Part shown: piece by piece, positions 45,731 to 55,812 of the stretch
Position numbering within the stretch: position 1 is the first letter of the stretch
How the letters are laid out: the number at the start of each line of letters is the position of its first letter
Origin: Photobacterium sp. TY1-4
GTDB taxonomy: Bacteria > Pseudomonadota > Gammaproteobacteria > Enterobacterales > Vibrionaceae
Length of the DNA: 64,000 bases
NCBI RefSeq assembly: GCF_025398175.1
Contig: NZ_CP099734.1
Location: 1,178,001 to 1,242,000, forward strand
Direction of reading: 5' to 3'
The notes under the pieces: model-generated
The model's input: only the letters and a program-made list of their open reading frames with translations
What the model was told of the DNA's origin: nothing
The model's database searches: none
Made by a program: the position numbers and the translations under genes

Positions 45731-46974
45731 TGTTCCGACCGCTTTCTCTGTTCATCGGCAGCCGGTTCAGCCGGGCCAAACAGCGCAACCGGATGGTGTC
45801 GTTTATTTCGGTCTCTTCCATGCTGGGGATTGCCGTCGGGGTTGCTGTGATCATTATCGGTCTGTCAGCCATGAACGGCTTTGAGCGCGAGTTGCAAAAT
45901 CGCGTGCTGGCCGTCATCCCGCATGGGGAGCTGGAAGCCGTTCAGCCGCCGTTTACCGAGTGGCAGCCAATTCTGGAAACCGTGGAATCGCATCCACGGG
46001 TGACGGCTGCTGCGCCTTACATTCGTTTTACCGCCTTGCTTGAAAAAGGCACCAACCTCAAAGCGGTCGAAGTGCGTGGGGTGAAACCGGCGCAGGAGCG
46101 CAAGGTCAGTGCACTGCCGAATTTCGTCCGGAATGGAGCCTGGGATCAGCTGACGGCCGGCCAGAAGCAGGTCATCCTGGGCCAGGGCATTGCGGATCAA
46201 CTGGGGATCACCGAGGGGGATTGGATCACGGCGATGATCCCGAATCCGGATCCGGCGCTGCAGCTCAAGGCGCCGCATCGAATCCGGCTGCAGGTTGTCG
46301 GGTTGCTGGCCCTGGGGGGACAACTTGATCACAATCTGGCGCTGATCCCACTGGCGGATGCCCAGCAGTATTTATCGATGGGCGAGGGGATCTCCGGGAT
46401 TTCACTCAATGTCGACCAGGTGCTGGAAGCGCAAGCGGTTGTCCGGGAAGTGGGCTTTACCCTGCCGGTATATGTTTATCTTAAGAGCTGGAATCAGAAA
46501 TACGGCTACCTGTACCGGGATATTCAGATGGTCCGGACCATTATGTATCTGGTCATGGTGCTGGTGATTGGCGTTGCCTGTTTCAATATTGTTTCCACCC
46601 TGATGATGGCAGTGAAGGACCGTGCGGCTGATATCGCAATTCTCCGGACCATGGGCGCCGGTGACGGGCTGGTGAAGGCGATCTTTATCTGGCATGGCCT
46701 GCTCTCCGGGGTGGTCGGCAGCGGCGTGGGCTCTCTCTTGGGGTCGCTGGTGGCACTGAATCTGACGACTATGCTGAAAGGGCTGGAGACGGTCTTGGGA
46801 CACCAGTTTTTGTCCGGCGATATCTATTTCGTTGATTTTCTGCCGACTGAGCTGGCGTTGCAGGATGTGGTGATTGTGGCCGTGACGGCGATAGCACTGA
46901 GTCTGCTGGCGACCTGGTATCCGGCCAGACGTGCCAGCCGCTTGCAACCGGCCCAGGTGTTGAGTGCGAAATAG
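45730..46974 (+). CDS. lolE: Lipoprotein-releasing ABC transporter permease LolE
   Basis: Second permease subunit of LolCDE, 414 residues, which binds the lipoprotein. Four membrane helices (about 22-48, 270-300, 320-350, 378-400), a large periplasmic domain in between with [19 protein letters not shown] and the [11 protein letters not shown] coupling helix. N-terminus [25 protein letters not shown]. Its start overlaps the lolD stop by one base. Two hairpins follow the stop, the second being a good terminator. Confidence 0.95.
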   Translation: MFRPLSLFIGSRFSRAKQRNRMVSFISVSSMLGIAVGVAVIIIGLSAMNGFERELQNRVLAVIPHGELEAVQPPFTEWQPILETVESHPRVTAAAPYIRFTALLEKGTNLKAVEVRGVKPAQERKVSALPNFVRNGAWDQLTAGQKQVILGQGIADQLGITEGDWITAMIPNPDPALQLKAPHRIRLQVVGLLALGGQLDHNLALIPLADAQQYLSMGEGISGISLNVDQVLEAQAVVREVGFTLPVYVYLKSWNQKYGYLYRDIQMVRTIMYLVMVLVIGVACFNIVSTLMMAVKDRAADIAILRTMGAGDGLVKAIFIWHGLLSGVVGSGVGSLLGSLVALNLTTMLKGLETVLGHQFLSGDIYFVDFLPTELALQDVVIVAVTAIALSLLATWYPARRASRLQPAQVLSAK

Positions 46975-46988
46975 ATTTGAGACGGCAC

Positions 46989-47017
46989 CGCATCGCTGTG
47001 AGTGACGTAGCGATGCG
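46989..47017. repeat. 9-bp GC-rich inverted repeat after lolE
   Basis: CGCATCGCT (46989-46997) pairs with AGCGATGCG (47009-47017) around an 11-nt loop. It lies between lolE and the true terminator and has no T run. Confidence 0.4.
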
Positions 47018-47136
47018 AGGCAATTCACGCACCATTGTGTATCGCGTGTGATGGAATACCCGCTATAACGGGATAACTCTCAGCTCAGGGGACGGAAACT
47101 AAAGAACGACTTGTCTGAGATTTCAATCGCGGCCAT

Positions 47137-47166
47137 AAAAAAACCTCGCATGGGCGAGGTTTTTTT
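47137..47166. terminator. Bidirectional terminator between lolE and the DUF2062 gene
   Basis: 13-bp stem including six GC pairs (CCTCGC / GCGAGG), loop ATGG, with A and T runs on both sides. Confidence 0.92.
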
Positions 47167-47182
47167 ATGACTGGAACCCAGG

Positions 47183-47692
47183 TTAGCGGAACCGGCGGCG
47201 ATTCCAGCTGCGTACTACGGAATAGCGCCACAGGCCACGGATCCCGAAGTAGCCGACCAGGGCACAGGCTATGCCACTGACCGTACAGCCCAGCAGGAAC
47301 GGAGGTCCGATTTGGCTCATTTGGTGCAGCAGAAACTCCCAGGAAAGTTCGAAATGAAAAGGTTGGTGGGGAGCATTCATCAGCCAGGCACCGAGCTTGT
47401 AAGCGCCATAGAACAGCACCGGCATGGTCACCGGATTACTGACCCAAACCAGACAGACCGACAGTGGCAGATTGACACTGAACAGAATCGCCAGTCCGGC
47501 CGCCATGATCATCTGGCTGGGCAACGGGACGAACGCCATAAACAGGCCAACAGCAAACGCCCCCGACGCAGAACGCCGGTTGAGGCACCACAGGTTTGGG
47601 TTGTAAAGCACATTTCCGAAAATCTTCAGCGCTTTCTGGCGCTTGATCACGTCATGGCTTGGCAAGAAACGTCTTATAACTTGTCTTGGCAT
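47183..47692 (-). CDS. DUF2062 membrane protein
   Basis: Inner-membrane protein of 169 residues. Cytoplasmic N-terminus with the basic stretch MPRQVIRRFLPSHDVIKRQK, followed by NPNLWCLNRRSASGAFAVGLFMAFVP, the DUF2062 signature, and three or four membrane helices (about 44-70, 75-98, 130-152). Function unknown. It is divergent from comEC with only 32 bp between the start codons, so the two promoters must overlap or lie inside the neighbouring genes. Confidence 0.85.
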   Translation of the reverse strand: MPRQVIRRFLPSHDVIKRQKALKIFGNVLYNPNLWCLNRRSASGAFAVGLFMAFVPLPSQMIMAAGLAILFSVNLPLSVCLVWVSNPVTMPVLFYGAYKLGAWLMNAPHQPFHFELSWEFLLHQMSQIGPPFLLGCTVSGIACALVGYFGIRGLWRYSVVRSWNRRRFR

Positions 47693-47724
47693 TTTATTTC
47701 AGTTGTGATTATGGCAATACGGTT

Positions 47725-50106
47725 ATGAACCAAGCCTTAGCCGGTATTGCAGCAGGGATATTATCGCTTCATTTCTGGCCGCAGGTTCCAGGATATCTCT
47801 GGTTTGTGACAGCCTTAATGATAGGTGGTTTTATTTCATCCGTTGGGCGGTTCAAATGGATAAGCTGGGTGGTTGTCGGCGCGCTGATCGCAAAAACAGG
47901 CGCAACGGCTTATCTTGAAGCTGTCGAGATGATCCCCCTTGAGCGTCAGAATATTACCATAGCTGGCGAAGTTAGTAGCCTATTAAATCAAAATATCCCT
48001 ATTCGCGATGTCGAGTTCACGCTGGATACTTTCGATCATCAGCCATTGCCGCTGGGAACAAGACTCCGGGTGCGGCTGGAATGGCCGCAAGCGCCCCCGC
48101 TCAAACTAGGCCAACGTTGGCAACTGGAGGTACGGCTCAAGCGGCCATATGGCCGGGTCAATCAGGCTGGTTTTGATGCCGAGCGGTATTTTTTGGCGCA
48201 CGGACTGCATGGGCGGGGGCTGGTGATTCAGGCGCAACCGCTCGCTGCGACAGCGCCGCCGGCGTGGCGTCAGCAACTGTTCGATCAGGTCACCGCTCTG
48301 ACCCAGGCCCTGAATTATCAACCTTACTTGCTGGCTCTGAGTTTCGGATTTCGCGATGGCCTGACCCGTCAGGACTGGCTGATCCTGCGCGACAGCGGGC
48401 TGGCGCACCTGATGGCGATCTCCGGCTTACATATCGGCCTGGCGGTCGGGTGCGGCTGGTGGCTGGGGCGGGTGATCCGTGGCCTGAGTCCGGAACATCC
48501 CCGGCTGCTGTGGTTACCGATGTGGCTGGCGTTGCTGCTTGCCTTTAGTTACGCCTGGCTGGCCGGATTCAGTTTGCCGACCCAACGGGCACTTCTGACA
48601 TGCCTGCTGGTGTTGGGGCTTATTCGTTTTCGGGTGCAGTGGCCGGGCTGGCAGGTGATGCTGGTGGCTCTGGTTTTGTGTTTGGTTCTGAACCCGTTGG
48701 GCTCCTACGGCGCCGGATTTTGGCTCTCCTTTGCAGCCGTCTGGGTTCTCTATTGTGCCAACCTTGCCGGGGTTCAGCCCCGTCCAGTCAGCCAGCCGAC
48801 CCGGTTTCAGACCTTGCTCGGTCGGTTCAAATCCCTGGCTTTGATGCAGGGCGTGCTGTTGTTGCTGATGTTACCGGTGCAATGGCAGTGGTTCGGGGGG
48901 ATCTCGCTGGTCGCGCCGGTGGTGAATTTTCTGGCCGTACCCTGGGTCAGCCTGGTGACGGTGCCGCTGGTCTTGGCCGCGCTGGCTACCTTGTGGTTGC
49001 CGACGGTCTCCGGCGCGCTGTGGTGGCTGGCCGATCGCTCTCTGGTGCCGGTGTTGGCACTCGCGGCGCAGGCGGAAGGTGCCTGGTGGGATATCCCGAC
49101 CCGGGGCATGGTGTATCTGCTGGGTGGCATCTTTCTCCTGGTGGTGATGTGGTTTGTCCCCATCCGTCGTCACAAAGCCTGGTTTCTGGTGGTGGCACTG
49201 GTGATGGCCGGCTGGTATGGCAGGCCGGGTCGGGATAGTCCTTTGCGCTCGTCGGTATCAGCGGCGGCTTGGCAGGTGGATATGCTGGATGTCGGTCATG
49301 GATTGGCGCTGTTGATCCGGCGCAATGGCCGGGCGGTGCTGTATGACACCGGCAATCGCTGGGAGCAGGGCAGTATCGCCAACGCGGTGATTGAGCCGGT
49401 GCTGCGCCGTGACGGCATCACCCGGCTGGATGGTCTGATCCTCAGCCACGCCGACAGCGATCACGCCGGTGGGGTAGCGGATGTGCTGTCTCGACTTCAG
49501 CCGATATGGCGGCGCAGCAGTGATCACCGGGCGGGCTTTGCGCCGTGTGTACGGGGCGAGGCATGGCAATGGCAGCAACTGGATTTTCGGGTGCTGTGGC
49601 CACCGAAACGGGTGGCCCGGGCAGCCAATCCGCATTCTTGCGTGATTGAAATTCAGGACGCGGCGTTGTCTCCCGAGTCGCCGGTGTCGGTGTTGTTGAC
49701 CGGGGATATTGATGCCATTTCGGAGCTGTTGCTTGCCCGGCTGGAGCCGTCGCTCAAACCGGATATTCTGCTGGTGCCGCATCACGGCAGTAAGACTTCC
49801 TCAACCGCGACCTGGCTGGCGACCATGCAGCCGGACTTCGCACTGGTTTCTGCGGCGCGCTACAGTCCCTGGCAGTTGCCGTCTCCGACGGTGCGTCAGC
49901 GTTACCTTGATCAGGGAGCGCAGTGGCTCAATACCGCAGCGCACGGACAAGTCACGGCACAGATTGATCAGGGCGTCATTGCGATCACCCGCTATCGTCA
50001 GGATGTGCGCGGAGGCTGGTTTCGGGCGGTGGGATCCGGGAGTTCACCAGAGCCCCCTGAGCCTGTTTCGCCGAATCAATTGCGGGAACAGGTGTTTAAA
50101 AACTGA
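47725..50106 (+). CDS. comEC: DNA internalisation-related competence protein ComEC/Rec2
   Basis: Inner-membrane channel for single-stranded DNA in natural transformation, 793 residues. N-terminal helices and an OB-like soluble domain (about 60-180), the competence membrane domain with DSGLAHLMAISGLHIGLAVG (ISGLH near 232), about ten helices, then a C-terminal metallo-beta-lactamase domain with HADSDHAGG (His575) and VPHHGSKTSS. The start at 47725 gives MNQALAGIAAGILS; the ribosome site is weak, and an in-frame start at 47686 overlaps the divergent gene. 92 bp separate it from msbA. Confidence 0.92.
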   Translation: MNQALAGIAAGILSLHFWPQVPGYLWFVTALMIGGFISSVGRFKWISWVVVGALIAKTGATAYLEAVEMIPLERQNITIAGEVSSLLNQNIPIRDVEFTLDTFDHQPLPLGTRLRVRLEWPQAPPLKLGQRWQLEVRLKRPYGRVNQAGFDAERYFLAHGLHGRGLVIQAQPLAATAPPAWRQQLFDQVTALTQALNYQPYLLALSFGFRDGLTRQDWLILRDSGLAHLMAISGLHIGLAVGCGWWLGRVIRGLSPEHPRLLWLPMWLALLLAFSYAWLAGFSLPTQRALLTCLLVLGLIRFRVQWPGWQVMLVALVLCLVLNPLGSYGAGFWLSFAAVWVLYCANLAGVQPRPVSQPTRFQTLLGRFKSLALMQGVLLLLMLPVQWQWFGGISLVAPVVNFLAVPWVSLVTVPLVLAALATLWLPTVSGALWWLADRSLVPVLALAAQAEGAWWDIPTRGMVYLLGGIFLLVVMWFVPIRRHKAWFLVVALVMAGWYGRPGRDSPLRSSVSAAAWQVDMLDVGHGLALLIRRNGRAVLYDTGNRWEQGSIANAVIEPVLRRDGITRLDGLILSHADSDHAGGVADVLSRLQPIWRRSSDHRAGFAPCVRGEAWQWQQLDFRVLWPPKRVARAANPHSCVIEIQDAALSPESPVSVLLTGDIDAISELLLARLEPSLKPDILLVPHHGSKTSSTATWLATMQPDFALVSAARYSPWQLPSPTVRQRYLDQGAQWLNTAAHGQVTAQIDQGVIAITRYRQDVRGGWFRAVGSGSSPEPPEPVSPNQLREQVFKN

Positions 50107-50198
50107 GCGGCGCTGATCCACCGGGTCGGAACTTATTTGGTGCATCGGCTTGAAGCGAGTAGAATGTGGCGAATTGACTTCAAGAAAAACCGGTTTTC

Positions 50199-51956
50199 AT
50201 GACACAAGCAACAGATCAATCCACTTGGGATACGTTTAAGCGGCTTTGGCCATCCATCAGCCTGTATAAATCCGGGCTTGCCGTGGCCGTGGTCGCGTTG
50301 ATTATCAGTGCTGCCAGTGATGCCCTGATGCTCTCGATGATTAAGCCACTGATGGATGAAAGCTTCGGGGGGCTGGATGCCCTGGAATCAAATTTTCTGG
50401 CAATGATGCCTTTCTATCTGCTGGGGCTGATGATCATGCGTGGCGTCAGCGGGTTTATTTCCACTTATTGTCTGTCCTGGGTGTCGGGGAATGTGGTGAT
50501 GCGGCTGCGTCGCCAGATGTTTAATCATTTTATGCACATGCCGGTTGGTTTTTTCGATGAAGAATCCTCGGGCAAACTGCTGTCACGGATCACCTATGAT
50601 TCCGAACAGGTGGCTGCGGCCACCAGTGGCGCTTTGGTCAGCCTGGTACGGGAAGGGGCGATGATCGTCGCGCTGATGGGGCTGATGTTCTGGAACAGTT
50701 GGCAGCTGTCGGCGATTTTGCTGGTGATTGCGCCGATCGTAGCGGTGAGTATCCGGGTCGTTTCGAAGCGTTTTCGTAAAATTTCCAAGAATATGCAAGA
50801 TGCCATGGGCTCGGTCACGGCCTCAGCTGAGCAGATGCTGAAAGGGCATAAAGTGGTGCTGAGTTACGGTGGTCAGCAGGTCGAAAAAGAGCGTTTTGAG
50901 CAGGTCAGTAATGTGATGCGCCAGCAGACCATGAAGCTGGTGTCGGCTCAGGCGATTGCCAACCCGGTGATCCAGGTGATTGCTTCGATGGCCTTGGTGG
51001 TGGTGCTGGTGCTGGCCAATACCGAGACGCTGCGTAATGAGTTGACCCCGGGGACCTTTGCCCTGGTCTTCAGTTCGATGTTCGGCCTGATGCGCCCGCT
51101 CAAGGCGCTGACCAATGTGACCTCTCAATTCCAGCGTGGTATGGCGGCTTGTCAGACCCTGTTTGGTCTGATGGAGCTGGAAACGGAAAAAGATCACGGT
51201 ACCTATGCGCCGAAGCGTGTGAAAGGGGACATTGAAGTGAAGGATGTCACCTTTACCTATCCAACCAAGGACGCACCGGCACTGCGCCATGTCAGCTTCT
51301 CGCTGCCGGCCGGTCAGACCCTGGCATTGGTTGGTCGTTCCGGTTCGGGCAAGAGTACCATTGCCAACCTGTTGACCCGTTTCTACGACATTGACTCGGG
51401 CAAAATCACCATCGATGGTCATGAGTTACAGGATTACAAGCTGGCGAACCTGCGTCAGCAGGTGGCCGTGGTGTCGCAGAATGTTCACTTGTTTAACGAC
51501 ACCATCGCCAACAATATTGCGTATGCCTGCGAGAATGAATACAGCCGGGAAGAAATCGAACGGGCAGCGAAGCTGGCTTATGCGATGGACTTTATTGAAG
51601 GCATGGAGCATGGCCTGGACACCATGATTGGGGAAAACGGCGTCAGCCTGTCCGGCGGTCAGCGCCAGCGTCTGGCGATTGCCCGTGCCTTGCTGCGTGA
51701 TGCGCCGGTATTGATCCTTGATGAAGCAACCTCAGCGTTGGATACCGAATCAGAGCGTGCCATTCAGGCCGCGCTGGATGAGCTGCAAAAAGACCGCACC
51801 GTATTGGTGATAGCCCACCGCTTATCGACGATTGAAAATGCGGATCAAATCCTGGTGGTTGATGAGGGTGAAATCATTGAACGTGGCGTGCATGCCGACC
51901 TGCTGGCGCTGGACGGTGCTTATGCCCAGCTGCACCGGATCCAGTTTGGTGAATAA
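50199..51956 (+). CDS. msbA: Lipid A ABC transporter MsbA
   Basis: Homodimeric ABC exporter that flips lipid A-core across the inner membrane; 585 residues (E. coli 582). Six membrane helices in the first ~325 residues, then the nucleotide-binding domain: Walker [11 protein letters not shown] near 380, Q-loop [11 protein letters not shown], signature [16 protein letters not shown], Walker [13 protein letters not shown], switch His in IAHRLSTIE. Its stop overlaps the lpxK start (TAATG). First gene of the lipid A/Kdo operon msbA-lpxK-ycaR-kdsB. Confidence 0.97.
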   Translation: MTQATDQSTWDTFKRLWPSISLYKSGLAVAVVALIISAASDALMLSMIKPLMDESFGGLDALESNFLAMMPFYLLGLMIMRGVSGFISTYCLSWVSGNVVMRLRRQMFNHFMHMPVGFFDEESSGKLLSRITYDSEQVAAATSGALVSLVREGAMIVALMGLMFWNSWQLSAILLVIAPIVAVSIRVVSKRFRKISKNMQDAMGSVTASAEQMLKGHKVVLSYGGQQVEKERFEQVSNVMRQQTMKLVSAQAIANPVIQVIASMALVVVLVLANTETLRNELTPGTFALVFSSMFGLMRPLKALTNVTSQFQRGMAACQTLFGLMELETEKDHGTYAPKRVKGDIEVKDVTFTYPTKDAPALRHVSFSLPAGQTLALVGRSGSGKSTIANLLTRFYDIDSGKITIDGHELQDYKLANLRQQVAVVSQNVHLFNDTIANNIAYACENEYSREEIERAAKLAYAMDFIEGMEHGLDTMIGENGVSLSGGQRQRLAIARALLRDAPVLILDEATSALDTESERAIQAALDELQKDRTVLVIAHRLSTIENADQILVVDEGEIIERGVHADLLALDGAYAQLHRIQFGE

Positions 51957-52972
51957 TGGCGAATTGGGTTGAAAAAATCTGGTTTGAGCAGCATCCGCTC
52001 GGGGTGGTGCTCAAACCTTTGCTCTGGCCGCTGAGCCAGGTGTTCGGCTGGATCAGTCGTCGCCGTCGCCGCCAGTATCAAAGCGGCCGGAAGCCAGCAT
52101 ATCGCGCGCCGGTGCCGGTGGTGGTGGTCGGTAATATTACTGCCGGGGGCAACGGTAAAACCCCGGTGGTGGTCTGGCTGGTGGAGCAACTCAAGGCCAG
52201 AGGGTTCAAACCCGGCGTGGTATCGCGCGGTTATGGGGCCAAGGCGCCGTATTATCCGTATCCGGTGACCGACGGGACGCCGACGGCAGAAGCTGGTGAT
52301 GAGCCGGTGTTGATCCATCGCCGCACCGGGGTGCCGGTGGCGGTGTCGCCCAAGCGGGCTGAAGCGGTTGAGCTGTTGCTGGCGCAGGATGTCGATATCA
52401 TCATTACCGATGATGGCCTGCAGCATTACGCTCTGGCTAGGGATATCGAAATCGTGGTGATTGACGGCCAGCGCCGGTTCGGTAACGAACAGCTGATCCC
52501 GCTGGGGCCGTTGCGGGAGTCCTGTGCGCGGCTGGCAGAAGTGGATTTTCTGATTTGCAACGGTGGTCAGGCGCAGCCGGGAGAAGCGCAGATGACGCTT
52601 CAGCCGTCCGAGCTGATTAACCTGAAAACCGGTGAACGCTGTCCGGCTTCGGCGTTGCAAGACGTGGTTGCCATGGCCGGGATCGGCCATCCGCCGCGAT
52701 TTTTTCATACACTGAAAATGCTGGGGGTCACGCCGGTGGTGAGTCAACCGTTTGCCGATCATCAAGCCTTCTCCGAGCAAGAATTAACACAGCTGGCCCG
52801 ACAGGGGCAGCATCTTATCATGACCGAGAAAGATGCGGTGAAATGCCACAGCTTCGCTCAGTCAAACTGGTGGTACCTGCCTGTGGATGCCGAGCTTTCG
52901 GCCCCGGAGGCGGACGCCATCATGACCCGGATTATTGAGGTAAAGGAAGAATATGGATCATCGTCTGCTTGA
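51956..52972 (+). CDS. lpxK: Tetraacyldisaccharide 4'-kinase LpxK
   Basis: Sixth step of lipid A synthesis: phosphorylates the 4' position of the disaccharide to give lipid IVA. 338 residues, membrane-associated through an N-terminal helix. P-loop [12 protein letters not shown] at 59-70, catalytic region SRGYGAKAP, and [19 protein letters not shown] with the Asp-Asp-Gly-Leu-Gln-His motif of the family. Starts on the A of the msbA stop and overlaps the next gene by 20 nt. Confidence 0.96.
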   Translation: MANWVEKIWFEQHPLGVVLKPLLWPLSQVFGWISRRRRRQYQSGRKPAYRAPVPVVVVGNITAGGNGKTPVVVWLVEQLKARGFKPGVVSRGYGAKAPYYPYPVTDGTPTAEAGDEPVLIHRRTGVPVAVSPKRAEAVELLLAQDVDIIITDDGLQHYALARDIEIVVIDGQRRFGNEQLIPLGPLRESCARLAEVDFLICNGGQAQPGEAQMTLQPSELINLKTGERCPASALQDVVAMAGIGHPPRFFHTLKMLGVTPVVSQPFADHQAFSEQELTQLARQGQHLIMTEKDAVKCHSFAQSNWWYLPVDAELSAPEADAIMTRIIEVKEEYGSSSA

Positions 52973-53132
52973 AATCGTGGCCTGCCCGGTCTGTAAAGGG
53001 AAGCTGAACTACGATAAAGACAAGAATGAACTGGTATGCAAGTTTGACCGTCTGGCTTATCCGATCAATGACGGGATCCCAGTGCTGCTTGAGCCTGAAG
53101 CGCGTACCTTAAGCTCTGATGAGGTGAAGTAA
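52953..53132 (+). CDS. ycaR: Trm112-family small zinc-finger-like protein YcaR
   Basis: 59-residue protein, read directly from the sequence: it begins [18 protein letters not shown] and ends [10 protein letters not shown]. Cys11 and Cys14 (CPVCKG) form a zinc-knuckle pair with Cys29 nearby. The family is UPF0434/Trm112. AAGGAAG lies just before the ATG, within lpxK, and the TAA stop overlaps the kdsB ATG. Conserved between lpxK and kdsB in gammaproteobacteria; role unclear. Confidence 0.93.
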   Translation: MDHRLLEIVACPVCKGKLNYDKDKNELVCKFDRLAYPINDGIPVLLEPEARTLSSDEVK

Positions 53133-53878
53133 TGGCCTTCACGGTGATTATCCCGGCGCGCTATCAGTCTTCCCGTTTGCCGGGCAAGCCACTGGCAGAT
53201 ATCGGCGGGAAGCCGATGATCCAGTGGGTCTATGAGCAGGCAAGCAAAGCCGGGGCCGAGCAGGTGATTGTCGCGACGGATGATCAGCGGATTGTCGATG
53301 TGGTTCAAGGTTTCGGCGGTGAAGTCTGCCTGACCCGCGCCGATCACGAATCCGGCACCGAGCGTCTGGCTGAGGTCGTCGAGCAATATCAGCTGGCTGA
53401 TGATCAGATTGTGGTGAATGTGCAGGGCGACGAGCCGTTGATCCCTGAAACCATCATTCGCCAGGTCGCGGATAATCTGGCCCGCAGCGACGCGCCGATG
53501 GCGACGCTGGCGGTCGAAATTGATCATGCCGATGAAGTATTTAATCCCAACGCGGTTAAAGTCGTCACCAATAAAGACGGCTATGCGATGTATTTCAGTC
53601 GGGCCTCGATCCCTTGGGATCGCGACAATTACGCCAAGCGGCCGCAGGAAATTCACCATAACCTGATGCGCCATATCGGGATCTATGCCTATCGTGCCGG
53701 GTTTATCAATACCTACATCAACTGGGAGCCGAGTGCGCTGGAGAAAATCGAAGCGCTGGAGCAACTTCGGGTGCTGTGGTACGGCGAGAAAATCCATGTT
53801 GAAGTCGCGATTGATGCGCCGCCTGCAGGCGTTGATACGCCGGAAGATCTGGAGAAGGTCCGCCAGCTGATTGGCTGA
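53132..53878 (+). CDS. kdsB: 3-deoxy-manno-octulosonate cytidylyltransferase KdsB
   Basis: Activates Kdo as CMP-Kdo for attachment to lipid A. 248 residues, as usual. Nucleotide-binding N-terminus [44 protein letters not shown] and [11 protein letters not shown], all typical. It is the last gene of the msbA operon; the start overlaps the ycaR stop (TAATG) and a terminator follows about 27 nt after the stop. Confidence 0.97.
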   Translation: MAFTVIIPARYQSSRLPGKPLADIGGKPMIQWVYEQASKAGAEQVIVATDDQRIVDVVQGFGGEVCLTRADHESGTERLAEVVEQYQLADDQIVVNVQGDEPLIPETIIRQVADNLARSDAPMATLAVEIDHADEVFNPNAVKVVTNKDGYAMYFSRASIPWDRDNYAKRPQEIHHNLMRHIGIYAYRAGFINTYINWEPSALEKIEALEQLRVLWYGEKIHVEVAIDAPPAGVDTPEDLEKVRQLIG

Positions 53879-53905
53879 TATTCCTGTAAGGGACATCATA
53901 TGAAG

Positions 53906-53935
53906 AAGGGCTGCTGATAGAGGCAGCCCTTTTTG
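53906..53935 (+). terminator. Terminator after kdsB
   Basis: 9-bp stem AAGGGCTGC / GCAGCCCTT with an 8-nt loop and a short T run. Confidence 0.88.
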
Positions 53936-54060
53936 TATCTGTGGACTTTAACTGAGAACAATGCGAGTAGAAAAGCTGATCGTAAAGTCGGTTGCAAAGA
54001 GCTGGCCGCCGTAGCGATGAATTCAGTGAGGGGTATATTTCCCGAGCGGCAGCAAACAAA

Positions 54061-54082
54061 AAGGCCACCCGGAGGTGGCCTT
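54061..54082 (-). terminator. Probable terminator after tcyP
   Basis: 9-bp stem AAGGCCACC / GGTGGCCTT, loop CGGA; on the minus strand it is followed by TTTGTTTGC. It lies about 60 nt past the tcyP stop. Confidence 0.65.
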
Positions 54083-54142
54083 GGCAATCTGGAGCTTAAC
54101 CGTGAAAGGTTTAAGCGTAGACAGTTTTCAGCGGAGACAGTT

Positions 54143-55534
54143 TTAAGCGTTGACCGGCTTGCTGTCAGTTTCCTGGTCAGCTTCGAACACTGCGTGGTCC
54201 GCCTGACCCAGCAGACGCGCTGTAATGGTCCCTGCGGTCATTGAGCCACTGACGTTGACGGCTGTGCGGCCCATGTCAATCAGCGGTTCAATCGAGATCA
54301 GCAGGCCCGCCAGGGCAACCGGCATATCCAGTGCCGAGAGCACAATCAGGGCGGCAAAGGTTGCGCCACCGCCGACACCGGCGATGCCGAATGAGCTGAT
54401 GGTGATGATGGCAATCAGGGTCAGCATGAAGCCCGGATCCAGCGGGTTAATGCCGATGGTCGGGGCAATCATGACGGCCAGCATCGCCGGGTACAGACCG
54501 GCACAGCCGTTCTGGCCCATGGTGGCACCGAACGACGCCGAGAAGTTCGACACGCCTTCACCATTGCCCAGTTTCTTCACCTGCGTATCGATGTTAAACG
54601 GCAGTGTCCCTGCACTTGAGCGTGAGGTAAACGCGAACGTCAGCACCGGCAGGATCTTCTTCAGGAAGCGGATAGGATTCACACCAACCAGCGAGACCAG
54701 CACCAGGTGCATGACCAGGATCAGGCCCAAACCGACGTATGAAGCCACGACAAAGTTCGCCAGGCTCAGGATATCGTCGTAGTTCGAGCCGGCCACCACT
54801 TTGGTCATCAGCGCCAGCACACCGTATGGCGTCAGGCTCAGGACCATGCGAACCAGCGTACGGACGATTTCTTGCGCCACTTGCATGAACTTCTCGAAGC
54901 TGGCACCCAGTTCAGGTTGGGTACGGATCACCGTCAGACCAGCCACACCGACAAAGGCAGAGAAAATGACGACCGCAATGGTTGAGGTCGGACGGCTGCC
55001 GGCCAGATCGGCAAACGGGTTACCCGGGAAGAAGGAGATCACCATGTCGGCGAATGACAGGGCTTCTACGGTCCCCAGACGGTTTTCCAGCACTTCGCCG
55101 CGGGCGATTTCGCGGGCGCCCTGAACGATCCCTTCAGCAGACAAGCCGAACAGGTTGCTGATCAGGATCCCGATCAGGGCCGACGCTGCCGTGGTTGCCA
55201 GCAGGATGCCGATGCTCAGGCCGGAGATTTTACCCAGCGAACCGGAGTCTTTAACTTTAATAATGGCGCCGATGATCGAGACCATGATCAGCGGCATAAT
55301 GATCATTTTCAGCAGGCTGACATAGCCGGCACCGACGATATTGATGTATTCCAGGGTGTTGGCAATGACGTCGCTACCGCCGCCGTAGACCAGTTGCAGG
55401 GCGGCCCCGAAAAGAACCCCCAGTCCCAGGCTGGTAAAGACGCGCTTAGACAGTGTTTGTTCACTGCGTTGTTGTTTGACCAGAAACGCCATGAGCAACG
55501 CAAAAACAGCGATGTTGATGATCAGGAAATGCAT
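54143..55534 (-). CDS. tcyP: L-cystine transporter TcyP (DAACS family)
   Basis: Sodium- or proton-coupled cystine symporter, 463 residues with eight helices and two re-entrant hairpins. Hairpin motifs SRSSAGTLPFNI and the unwound helix with GATMGQNGCAGLYPA; the second hairpin IAGVGGGATFAALIVLSALDMPV; NVSGSMTAGTITARLLG at the end. These match YdjN/TcyP rather than the glutamate carriers. Upstream, an AT-rich region has ATATC-TTTT-GATAT (55651-55664) but no proven CysB site. Single gene on the minus strand. Confidence 0.88.
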   Translation of the reverse strand: MHFLIINIAVFALLMAFLVKQQRSEQTLSKRVFTSLGLGVLFGAALQLVYGGGSDVIANTLEYINIVGAGYVSLLKMIIMPLIMVSIIGAIIKVKDSGSLGKISGLSIGILLATTAASALIGILISNLFGLSAEGIVQGAREIARGEVLENRLGTVEALSFADMVISFFPGNPFADLAGSRPTSTIAVVIFSAFVGVAGLTVIRTQPELGASFEKFMQVAQEIVRTLVRMVLSLTPYGVLALMTKVVAGSNYDDILSLANFVVASYVGLGLILVMHLVLVSLVGVNPIRFLKKILPVLTFAFTSRSSAGTLPFNIDTQVKKLGNGEGVSNFSASFGATMGQNGCAGLYPAMLAVMIAPTIGINPLDPGFMLTLIAIITISSFGIAGVGGGATFAALIVLSALDMPVALAGLLISIEPLIDMGRTAVNVSGSMTAGTITARLLGQADHAVFEADQETDSKPVNA

Positions 55535-55758
55535 GATGTTGAGCCTTAAAAGGTTGTTTTAGCCTGGAAATTCCCTGTGCAGGCTGATGTATAAGAGTGA
55601 ATATGACGCGCAATCTTATGATCGACGTCTTGAAAGCGAAACGGTTTTTAATATCTTTTGATATGAAAAAATCGAACAATTTAAAACATTTTGGAATATG
55701 GCGCTGGACGTGCGCAATTTGATGAGAATTCACCCGTTTTTTCGGGGGACGTCAAACG

Positions 55759-55787
55759 ATTGCCCGGCCAGTCAGTGGCCGGGCAAT
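55759..55787 (-). terminator. Strong hairpin after elyC
   Basis: Perfect 12-bp stem ATTGCCCGGCCA / TGGCCGGGCAAT, loop of 5 nt, 26 nt past the elyC stop. On the minus strand only CGTTTG follows, so it is a weak terminator or an RNA-stabilising end. Confidence 0.5.
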
Positions 55788-55812
55788 TGAAGGTGATGTT
55801 TGTCAGGGGCTG

